64,000 nt of DNA. Source: Anabaena sp. WA102. GTDB taxonomy: Bacteria > Cyanobacteriota > Cyanobacteriia > Cyanobacteriales > Nostocaceae. The position numbers and the translations under genes are program-made. The notes beneath the pieces were generated by a model, which was not told the DNA's origin, did not search any database, and saw only the letters and a list, made by a program, of their open reading frames with translations. Location: assembly GCF_001277295.1 (NCBI RefSeq), contig NZ_CP011456.1:3662001-3726000 (forward strand). The letters run 5' to 3'. Of the stretch, positions 43,013-50,039 are shown in pieces (the stretch's first letter is position 1; every line of letters begins with the position of its first letter).

Positions 43013-43585
43013 GTGTCTAATTTTACAGTTATATATGATGCTTGTGTCTTATATCCAGCACCATTAAGAGATTTCCTTATGCGACTTGCGGTTACTGACC
43101 TATTTAAAGCACGGTGGACAGATGCAATTCACTCAGAATGGATTAAAAATGTTTTAAACAATCGTTCTGATCTGACGATTGAACAACTGAACAGAACTAA
43201 AAATTTGATGAACAGTCATGTTCGAGATTGTTTGGTTACAGGTTATGAAGCACTTATTGAAGGGTTACAACTTCCAGATTCAAATGACCGTCATGTGCTG
43301 GCAGCAGCAATTCGTTGCAATGCTAGTGTGATAGTCACTTTTAACTTGAAAGATTTTCCGGCTCAAGCTCTTTCACCATACGGTATTGAGTCCCAACATC
43401 CAGATGATTTCATTCTGCATTTGATTGACCTTAACCCAACAGAAATTTACAAAGTAGTTAAAATACATATAAATAGTCTCAAGAATCCTCCTAAAACACT
43501 TGAACAATATCTAAACACGCTTTCAAATCAGGGACTAAAACAATCAGTAATCGCTTTACAAAGTTTATGCTATGACATTGAATAA
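43013..43585 (+). CDS. PIN-domain (VapC50-like) toxin
   Basis: This 190-residue ribonuclease-type toxin starts FTVIYDACVLYPAPLRDFLM, with the first PIN aspartate in IYDACVLYP. Further acidic residues are in LPDSNDRHVLAAAI (the second and third) and TFNLKDFP. The VapC50 branch is recognisable from YDACVLYPAPLRD and the C-terminal LQSLCYDIE type ending. It begins with GTG at 43013. It would cleave RNA when its HTH antitoxin is lost. A MITE now separates the pair, which may weaken translational coupling and alter the antitoxin:toxin ratio. Confidence 0.86.
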   Translation: MSNFTVIYDACVLYPAPLRDFLMRLAVTDLFKARWTDAIHSEWIKNVLNNRSDLTIEQLNRTKNLMNSHVRDCLVTGYEALIEGLQLPDSNDRHVLAAAIRCNASVIVTFNLKDFPAQALSPYGIESQHPDDFILHLIDLNPTEIYKVVKIHINSLKNPPKTLEQYLNTLSNQGLKQSVIALQSLCYDIE

Positions 43586-43624
43586 AAATCTGCATATCAA
43601 GAAGTCAAGAGTCAGGAGATTAAG

Positions 43625-43680
43625 GATAATTTCACCCCATCACCAATCACCAATTACCCATTACCCATTACCAATCACCA
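43625..43680. repeat. Heptanucleotide tandem repeat array
   Basis: Repeated units of TCACCAA/TTACCCA/TTACCAA run up to the stop codon of the TPR-CHAT gene. They are the complement of the ATTGGTA units at 36640. Confidence 0.8.
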
Positions 43681-43682
43681 AC

Positions 43683-46610
43683 CTATTCAGATTCCCCAAT
43701 TAAGGTAAAAGCAGCCCAATTGAGAGGGGAAGAATATTTTGCTTTTGTTGTCAGCATGGCTTTTCTTAATGCGGTGGCTTTGTCAAGTTTTTGTTCTCTA
43801 TTTTTATAAAACTCCGTCATCAGAAAGGATGTAGAATCATCATCAACTGCCCACAAAGAAACGATAATACTGGCAGTACCGGCACTAATCAAAGAACGTG
43901 ATAAACCGACGACACCATCACCCGTAATGCGTCCGCGTCCGGTGTCACAGGCACTTAATACCACTAAATCTGCATTCAGTTTGAGGTTAAGAATTTCGTC
44001 AGCAGTGAGTAAACCATCGTCTTTACCAGATGGTGCAAGTGCGATCGCACTTCCTATACCCCGATACTCATCAAGTAAACCGTGGGTAGCAAAGTGAATA
44101 ATCCCGGCTTGGGACATTTTCTCTAAAATTGCTGTTTTCGTGGCTTTATTACCCGTTAAGGCTGAAATGTTCATCAGAGAAGCAATATCTTTAGCTTCCT
44201 TTTCTGCCCAGATTAAGGCTTTTAATTGTTGGGCTGGTTGCCCTGGTTCTAGTATTACCTTGGGCATGGTAGGATTACCGACAATTAAACTTGGTTGTGA
44301 TTTTGTGGTTTGTCTGAGTTTTTGCTTGTGGGTTAAATCCAATATCTGAATTGATGGTGCTGTGAGGATAGTATGTTTTTCGATTAAGTATTTGCCTTTT
44401 TCATCTTGCAGTGCAGGGAAAGGAACAAGAAATAATTCATTTTGAGGGATGAAAACAACTCTTTCAGTTTCCTTTTTGGGTAAAAGATCCGCAATAGGTG
44501 TAATTAGTAATTCATGGAGTCTTTGAAATCTTCCTTTGACTGGGGCAGCATTAGGATCTAGACTAGCTACAATACCCCCTCTCCTTTTCACACCAATAGA
44601 TTCACGACTATCATCAACGAGTTCTCTCAGAGTGGTATTTTCCTTTTGCCACAGAGGTTTTAAATCAGATTTACGAAAGGCAATTTCACCTGTGGGTTTA
44701 ATCACCCAGATATAGAGTTCTGATTCTTTGGTTTGTTGTTTACCATCAATTTTCAAATCATCAGTAATAATAGAATATTGAACCAAGGTAGCATTTTGTT
44801 GTTTGGCAATTTTTTGTAATAAGGAAATAGTGGGTTTATCAACAGCAGGTTGTGAGGTTTGACTGGTATTTGTGTTAGATAAACGTGAAGACAATAATTC
44901 CACAAAAGCCCTAGCACGTCCTCGTTCAGAAATTTCTAAAGCTGCATTGGTTTTATTTTGAGCAATGAGAACTTTTTGTAATATGCGGTAAGTGCGAGCT
45001 TGTTCTTCAAAAATAGAGACTTTGTAGCTATCATTGTTCCCTAATTTTCCTCTGATAGATTCCCATACTTCAATGCCAGTAAAGAGAGTTGTTTCTGCTT
45101 GTGGGAGGTTGCCAGATTTATAGAAAGTTGCACCTAGATTATTTAAACTAGCTCCTTCTCCTTGAATGTCTTTGATTTCACGGGCAATGGCTAAACTGGA
45201 GGTGTGGTATTCAATGGCTTTGGTGTAATCTCCTAGTGCATCGTAAGCATTTCCCAGATTATTCAGAGATTGACTCTCACCTCTACGGTCTTTGATTTCA
45301 CGGAGAATAGCTAAACTGGAGGAATAGTATTCAATGGCTTTGGTGTAATCTCCTAGTGCATCGTAAGCACTTCCCAGATTACCTAGAGCATTGCCCTCAC
45401 CTTTACGGTCTTTGATTTCACGGGCAATGGCTAAACTGGAGGAATAGTATTCAATGGCTTTGGTGTAATCTCCTAGTGCATAGTAAGCATTTCCCAGATT
45501 ATTTAGAGCATTGCCCTCACCTCTACGGTCTTTGATTTCACGGGCAATGGCTAAACGGGAGGTGTGGTATTCAATGGCTTTGGTGTAATCTCCTAGTGAA
45601 AAGTAAGCATTTCCCAGATTACCTAGAGATTGACCCTCACCTCTACGGTCTTTGATTTCACGGGCAATAACTAAACTGAAGGTGTAGTATTCAATGGCTT
45701 TGGTGTATTCTCCCAGTGCATCGTAAGCACCTCCCAGATTATTTAGAGCAGCACCCTCACCTCTACGGTCTTTGATTTCACGGGCAATGGCTAAACGGGA
45801 GGTGTGGTATTCAATGGCTTTGGTGTAATCTCCCAGCAAGAAATAAGCATTTCCCAGATTACCTAGAGCATTACCCTCACCTAAACGGTCTTTGATTTCA
45901 CGGGCAATAGCTAAACGGGAGGTGTGGTATTCAATGGCTTTGGTGTAATCTCCCAGCGAGGAATAAGCATTTCCCAGATTACCTAGAGATTGACCCTCAC
46001 CTAAACGGTCTTTGATTTCACGGGCAATGGCTAAACTGGAGGTGTGGTATTCAATGGCTTTGGTGTAATCTCCCAGCGAGGAATAAGCAAGTCCCAGATT
46101 ACCTAGAGCATTACCCTCACCTAAACGGTCTTTGATTTCACGGGCAATAGCTAAATGGGAGGTGTGGTATTCAATGGCTTTGGTGTAATCTCCCAGCAAG
46201 AAATAAGCATTTCCCAGATTACCTAGAGCATTACCCTCACCTAAACGGTCTTTGATTTCACGGGCAATAGCTAAACGGGAGGATTGGTATTCAATAGCTT
46301 TGGTGTAATCTCCCAGCGCATTGTAAGCAATTCCCAGATTACCTAGAGATTGACCCTCACCTTGACGGTCTTTGATTTCTCGATAAATAATTAGCGCTTG
46401 TTGCCAAGACTGTAATGCTGCTGTAAATTGACTTGTTTGAAACTGCTTAATACCTTGCTGAAAGAGTCTCTCTGCTTCTGCCTTTCGCGTTGCAGGCGTT
46501 TGTGCTAATACCTGTGATACCTGGAATAACATCGGCAAATTAACCACAGGTTGTAAAACCGTTAGGATGAAAGTGATAAATGCAATTAACCGAATTTGGC
46601 GATGAGACAT
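43683..46610 (-). CDS. TPR-CHAT protease-like protein (975 aa)
   Basis: This sister of the 859-residue TPR-CHAT protein has the same signal peptide (SHRQIRLIAFITFILTVLQP) and a larger TPR array of about eleven to twelve 40-residue units, ten of them containing GDYTKAIEY or GEYTKAIEY. The CHAT domain keeps His in IIHFATHGLLDE (about 840) and Cys in VVLSACDTGRG (about 887), so protease activity is plausible. The tandem 120-bp repeats between about 45130 and 46390 are nearly identical and could expand or shrink by recombination. It starts 36 bp after a CHAT-like gene that has lost both catalytic residues and probably shares its promoter. Confidence 0.9.
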   Translation of the reverse strand: MSHRQIRLIAFITFILTVLQPVVNLPMLFQVSQVLAQTPATRKAEAERLFQQGIKQFQTSQFTAALQSWQQALIIYREIKDRQGEGQSLGNLGIAYNALGDYTKAIEYQSSRLAIAREIKDRLGEGNALGNLGNAYFLLGDYTKAIEYHTSHLAIAREIKDRLGEGNALGNLGLAYSSLGDYTKAIEYHTSSLAIAREIKDRLGEGQSLGNLGNAYSSLGDYTKAIEYHTSRLAIAREIKDRLGEGNALGNLGNAYFLLGDYTKAIEYHTSRLAIAREIKDRRGEGAALNNLGGAYDALGEYTKAIEYYTFSLVIAREIKDRRGEGQSLGNLGNAYFSLGDYTKAIEYHTSRLAIAREIKDRRGEGNALNNLGNAYYALGDYTKAIEYYSSSLAIAREIKDRKGEGNALGNLGSAYDALGDYTKAIEYYSSSLAILREIKDRRGESQSLNNLGNAYDALGDYTKAIEYHTSSLAIAREIKDIQGEGASLNNLGATFYKSGNLPQAETTLFTGIEVWESIRGKLGNNDSYKVSIFEEQARTYRILQKVLIAQNKTNAALEISERGRARAFVELLSSRLSNTNTSQTSQPAVDKPTISLLQKIAKQQNATLVQYSIITDDLKIDGKQQTKESELYIWVIKPTGEIAFRKSDLKPLWQKENTTLRELVDDSRESIGVKRRGGIVASLDPNAAPVKGRFQRLHELLITPIADLLPKKETERVVFIPQNELFLVPFPALQDEKGKYLIEKHTILTAPSIQILDLTHKQKLRQTTKSQPSLIVGNPTMPKVILEPGQPAQQLKALIWAEKEAKDIASLMNISALTGNKATKTAILEKMSQAGIIHFATHGLLDEYRGIGSAIALAPSGKDDGLLTADEILNLKLNADLVVLSACDTGRGRITGDGVVGLSRSLISAGTASIIVSLWAVDDDSTSFLMTEFYKNREQKLDKATALRKAMLTTKAKYSSPLNWAAFTLIGESE

Positions 46611-46646
46611 GGATTTTATACCAATTGTTGCGAGAAAATTAACAGT

Positions 46647-48113
46647 TTATTGAGAATTGCCAATTAAAGTAAAACCAGCCCAACTCATCGGATTTGGGTA
46701 TTTCTTCATAGTTATTAGCATTGCCTGACGCAAAGCAGCAGCTTTATCTGGATTTTTACTTAATTCTTGATAAAACTCAGTCATCAAAAATGCTGTTTCC
46801 ATATCCGAGACACACCACAAAGAACCAATCACGCTGGTAGCACCTGCGGTAAAAAAAGACCGAGATAAACCAATTACACCATCATTGGTAACTTTGCCTA
46901 TAGCTGTATCATTACCACTTAATACCACTAATTCCGCTTTTAGGTTCAAGTTGATAATTTCTCCAGATGTCAGCCAACCATCATCTTTACCAGAGGGCGC
47001 TAAAGCTAATGCACTGTCCAATCCTTGCTCATTATTTGGTAATGCAATTGTCGCTAAGTGAATAATTTTCGCTTGTGGCATTTTTTGGACAATTGTGGTT
47101 TCTGTGGCTGCATTCCCTATCAGTGCTTTGGTGTTAAAAATCTCAGCTATTTGTTTTGCTTCTTGTTCTGCACCTGGAAGTGGATGTTGTTCTTGGGGCT
47201 TTTCCCATCCTGGAAATGGTTTAGTAGGCGTGATAGGATTACCTACAATTAACACATCTTTAACTAATCCTTGATTTTGCTGTTTTCGTTGATAAAGTAA
47301 ATCTAAAACTTGAATTGAGGGAGCAGTGGCAATGGTATGTTTTTCAATTAAGTATTGACCTTTTTTATCTTGTAATGCTGCAAAGGGAACAAAAAATAAG
47401 TCCCCTTGAGGAATGAAAATAATGTGTTTATCGGGCTGATTTGGCAATAAATCGGCAATGGGTTGAATTAAAATCTCATGCAGTTTTAGTAATTCTTTGT
47501 TTGAGCTAAACTCCTTTGTCAGTTCTACTTTAATCATTCCCTTATTATTTCTATTTCGCGCTCCCATTCTACTGCGACTTCCCGCGACTAAATCATTTAA
47601 AGATGTATTTTCTTTTTGCCATAAAGGTTTTAGATTAACTTGACGAAAAGCTATTTCACCTGTAGGTTGAATTACCCAAATTAGCAGTTCTGATTCTTGA
47701 ATTTGCTTTTTACCTGCAATTACAAATTCATCATTAATAATTGAATATTGAACAATTGTGGCATTTTGTTGTTTAGCAACTTGTTTAATTTGCTCTGAAG
47801 ATAGAGAAATGGCTATTTTATTTGATTTATGTGAGGTTAATAATTCCCAAAATTCACCATTATGACTACGTTCAGAAATTTCTAATGCAGCTTCTGGTTT
47901 ATTCTGATTAATGAGGTTTTTTTGTAATTGCTTATATATTGATGTTTGGTTAGCAGAATTAGATATTGTATCTATATTTGCTGTTGATGGTTTTAGGTAT
48001 AGATCATTTGCTTGAACGGTGTTAACAGGTATGGAAACAGTCGTCAAAAGCATGATCCAACTAGATGCTAGTTGGGGAATTAAGCTAATGGAACTGATTT
48101 TGAAGTTTTTCAT
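46647..48113 (-). CDS. CHAT-domain pseudoprotease (both catalytic residues lost), without TPR
   Basis: This 488-residue protein has a signal peptide (SWIMLLTTVSIPVNTVQAND) and a full-length CHAT domain aligned easily with its neighbours. Where they have HFATHG it has HLATIA (about 354), and where they have SACDTG it has SGNDTA (about 400). Both the catalytic histidine and cysteine are therefore gone, although the fold motifs around them (AELVVLS, GVIGLSRSFFTAG, LMTEFYQELSKNPDKAAALR) remain. The frame is intact over 488 codons, so it is maintained rather than decaying. The long TPR array is replaced by a 60-residue linker. I infer a decoy, inhibitor or scaffold role for the active CHAT protein encoded 36 bp downstream. 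A shared promoter-like motif is 36 bp upstream. Confidence 0.87.
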   Translation of the reverse strand: MKNFKISSISLIPQLASSWIMLLTTVSIPVNTVQANDLYLKPSTANIDTISNSANQTSIYKQLQKNLINQNKPEAALEISERSHNGEFWELLTSHKSNKIAISLSSEQIKQVAKQQNATIVQYSIINDEFVIAGKKQIQESELLIWVIQPTGEIAFRQVNLKPLWQKENTSLNDLVAGSRSRMGARNRNNKGMIKVELTKEFSSNKELLKLHEILIQPIADLLPNQPDKHIIFIPQGDLFFVPFAALQDKKGQYLIEKHTIATAPSIQVLDLLYQRKQQNQGLVKDVLIVGNPITPTKPFPGWEKPQEQHPLPGAEQEAKQIAEIFNTKALIGNAATETTIVQKMPQAKIIHLATIALPNNEQGLDSALALAPSGKDDGWLTSGEIINLNLKAELVVLSGNDTAIGKVTNDGVIGLSRSFFTAGATSVIGSLWCVSDMETAFLMTEFYQELSKNPDKAAALRQAMLITMKKYPNPMSWAGFTLIGNSQ

Positions 48114-48148
48114 GGTTGAATAGGGGATTTATTGTATCAAAGTTTATA

Positions 48149-48178
48149 TATCTCTGGCCTTTTGGAGCTTATGCAATA
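48149..48178 (-). promoter_or_regulatory. Shared promoter-like motif, site 4 (dead CHAT / CHAT 975 operon)
   Basis: On the minus strand: ATTGCATAAGCTCC, AAAAGGCC, AGAGATATATA. The spacing is GCATA-N14-AGAGATA, ending 36 bp before the ATG of the CHAT pseudoprotease. Confidence 0.65.
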
Positions 48179-48220
48179 TTCACTCAACAGAAACATGATT
48201 TATGTCAAAATGTAGAAATG

Positions 48221-48250
48221 TTGGGTTTCCTTGCGTCAACCCAACCTACG
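48221..48250. repeat. Perfect 30-bp inverted repeat partner of 52539-52568
   Basis: TTGGGTTTCCTTGCGTCAAC continues with CCAACCTACG, and the whole 30 bp recurs as the exact reverse complement at 52539-52568. The two copies flank the TPR, unknown-secreted and CHASE2 genes and belong to a common family of small cyanobacterial repeats. Confidence 0.8.
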
Positions 48251-48277
48251 ATTTTTGAATAATTTATGGGATAATTT

Positions 48278-48781
48278 CTAACTAGCTTCTATTTGTTTAA
48301 CTGCGCTATCTGCTTTTTGGGCAAATTCGTCTTTTCCTTCTTCTTTAAACAATGTAGATGCTTTTTGTAAATCAGCGATCGCTCCTTGTTTATCTTCTAA
48401 CATCACTAGGGTAAAACCTCTAAAAAAGTGAGCATAAGCAATATTGGGAGTAATTTCCAAGGCTTTATCAAAATCTTTTTTTGCGCCTTGATAGCTTGCT
48501 AAACCAAATCTACTAAATCCTCTCCCAACATAGGCATAAGCATTATTAGGATCAATTTCGAGAATTTTGTTAAAATCAGCGATCGCTCCTCGAAAATTTT
48601 TCAATTCTACTTTTTTAAAACCCTGTGTAAAGTATGTGTCCACATCTTTAGAATTGGGACTTACTGAGTTCTGTAATGGTGCTAGTTGCTGAGGTTTTAA
48701 CAAATTTTGAGCGTTGGCTTTGGGGCTAATAATGATTGTGCTAAATACCAGAATGCTTGCTGCTAATTTCCAAAGTTTCAT
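48278..48781 (-). CDS. Exported TPR protein
   Basis: This 167-residue protein has a signal peptide (WKLAASILVFSTIIISPKAN, cleavage near ANAQ) and two to three TPR hairpins: YFTQGFKKVELKNFRGAIAD, AYVGRGFSRFGLASYQGAKK and HFFRGFTLVMLEDKQGAIAD. Such proteins serve as periplasmic protein-binding adaptors. GAGGAAA lies ahead of the ATG. It sits in the leftward protease block between the dead-CHAT gene and the unknown secreted protein gene. The shared promoter-like motif is 261 bp upstream, with a possible 27-residue small gene between them. Partner proteins are unknown. Confidence 0.8.
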   Translation of the reverse strand: MKLWKLAASILVFSTIIISPKANAQNLLKPQQLAPLQNSVSPNSKDVDTYFTQGFKKVELKNFRGAIADFNKILEIDPNNAYAYVGRGFSRFGLASYQGAKKDFDKALEITPNIAYAHFFRGFTLVMLEDKQGAIADLQKASTLFKEEGKDEFAQKADSAVKQIEAS

Positions 48782-48863
48782 AGTTGTATTTCCTCAAAAA
48801 TAATTAAGTTAACTCATTTTATTGACATAAGATTTATCAGGTGTTTAAAAGAACGAGACCTGA

Positions 48864-48947
48864 TTAATTAGGTGGAACTATTGGATCATCATCCCCTCCT
48901 TGATTATTAAAATCTGCAATTCCCCCCAGATAATTTTTTGATTCCAT
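48864..48947 (-). CDS. Possible 27-residue small protein
   Basis: A short frame reads MESKNYLGGIADFNNQGGDD and ends DPIVPPN before the stop. It lies 95 bp downstream of one shared promoter-like motif and 83 bp upstream of the TPR gene start. Its composition (acidic, Gly/Asn-rich, Pro-Pro-Asn end) is not random-looking for such AT-rich DNA. No strong ribosome site is seen (only GCGAGAA), so it is a weak candidate. Confidence 0.3.
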   Translation of the reverse strand: MESKNYLGGIADFNNQGGDDDPIVPPN

Positions 48948-49041
48948 CAAATTCTCGCTGATTGACAATAAATACATAGACAGTCAAATTCATGATCATG
49001 AATGTGAATTTATAACTTGACTGTTGGTTCACAACTATATG

Positions 49042-49072
49042 TATTTCTGAGGTTTTAGAGGTTATGCAAAAA
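49042..49072 (-). promoter_or_regulatory. Shared promoter-like motif, site 5 (TPR gene)
   Basis: On the minus strand: TTTTTTGCATAACCTCT, AAAACCTC, AGAAATACATA. The spacing is GCATA-N14-AGAAATA. It lies 95 bp upstream of the small frame and 261 bp upstream of the TPR gene. Confidence 0.6.
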
Positions 49073-49343
49073 AGAAAATTTTTTCAAAAAATAAATCCCC
49101 GATTTCTTTGAGAAGTCGAGGATCTGGATATTACAGCGATTTCCAATCATATAAGTTACATCTTAGCCCCCTCATCGCTTGCGGGGAGGGGGTTGGGGGT
49201 GGGGTTCTTGTTCCAGGTTTGATGACAATTTGCTGTAGGTTTTTTCACAAGACTTACGCAACTGCCACATTGGTAAGGTGCGTCAGATATCAACAATCTG
49301 TTTATTTACAGGATTTATGCAGTCTGACGCACCCTACAATCCC
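49073..49343. repeat. Repeat-rich intergenic region
   Basis: This stretch between leftward genes holds a diverged palindrome (ATCCCCGATTTCTT ... AAGTCGAGGATC, 49095-49124), a G-rich segment (GGGGAGGGGGTTGGGGGTGG, about 49180-49199), and an inverted pair AGGTGCGTCAGA (49276-49287) / TCTGACGCACC (49323-49333). No gene is supported. Confidence 0.6.
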
Positions 49344-50039
49344 CTACAATCTATCTGACTTTGGCTGTGTACATAACTGCTTAGGAATTTCTTTGAGCAT
49401 CCTATCCAACTCAGGAGAGGGTTTTTGTACTGAGTATGCTTGCTGTAACACATCTGACCACAGACCCAATTTAGTAAAGTAGTTAGCTTTAGCAAAAGCG
49501 ATCGCCTCATGATGACTTTTTTTTGCTTGTAGTTTATTCTCTAGCGTCTTCAGTGCTGCGGTAATGCGATCGCGTTCTTCACTCTCCATAATTTGAAATT
49601 CCACCAATACTGCTGGACCATCACCAATAAATATATCTAACTTGTAGGTTTGGCCTGGTTGCAGTGGTTCACCCGTGTAAGTATATTGTTGAGTATTTTC
49701 CACATTCTCACTGAAAATAACAGTATTATTATTCAGATCAGTCAGTTGTATTTTTCTTGCTTTACCTTGCCACGCAAATAAAGGGCGATCGCTCCAAATA
49801 ATTCTAGTTTCAGAAGGAGCATCTGGGGAAATTATGCAGATAGAGTCTATAGGACGACTACCTCCTTTACGTGGTTTTACAGGTGGTTTATTAGAAAATA
49901 GCAGTTGAGAAATATTACTCCAAAATGAAGCAGGTTTCTGAGGATTTTTCTGGGCAATAACCGCTTGATTAGGTAAGATAGCCAAAGTGCTGAAAGCTAG
50001 AGATGATAAAATTACCCTAGATAAAAAAGATTTATTCAT
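49344..50039 (-). CDS. Exported protein of unknown function (DUF928-like)
   Basis: This 231-residue protein has a signal peptide (VILSSLAFSTLAILPNQAVI, then AQK). A beta-rich domain contains ICIISPDAPSETRIIWSDRP, LFAWQGKARKIQLTDLNNNT and PLQPGQTYKLDIFIGDGPAV, followed by a helical tail of about 80 residues. The RPLFAW and LQPGQTYKLDI pattern recalls DUF928 proteins often found beside CHASE2/CHAT genes in cyanobacteria, but I am not sure of membership. Its start overlaps the stop of the CHAT-CHASE2 gene by 8 bp, so the two are translationally coupled and their products probably meet at the envelope. Confidence 0.65.
   Translation of the reverse strand: MNKSFLSRVILSSLAFSTLAILPNQAVIAQKNPQKPASFWSNISQLLFSNKPPVKPRKGGSRPIDSICIISPDAPSETRIIWSDRPLFAWQGKARKIQLTDLNNNTVIFSENVENTQQYTYTGEPLQPGQTYKLDIFIGDGPAVLVEFQIMESEERDRITAALKTLENKLQAKKSHHEAIAFAKANYFTKLGLWSDVLQQAYSVQKPSPELDRMLKEIPKQLCTQPKSDRL

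Noticed and set aside
49108..49482. A rightward 124-residue protein
   Set aside because: It is mostly made of dispersed repeats and overlaps the real leftward secreted-protein gene.
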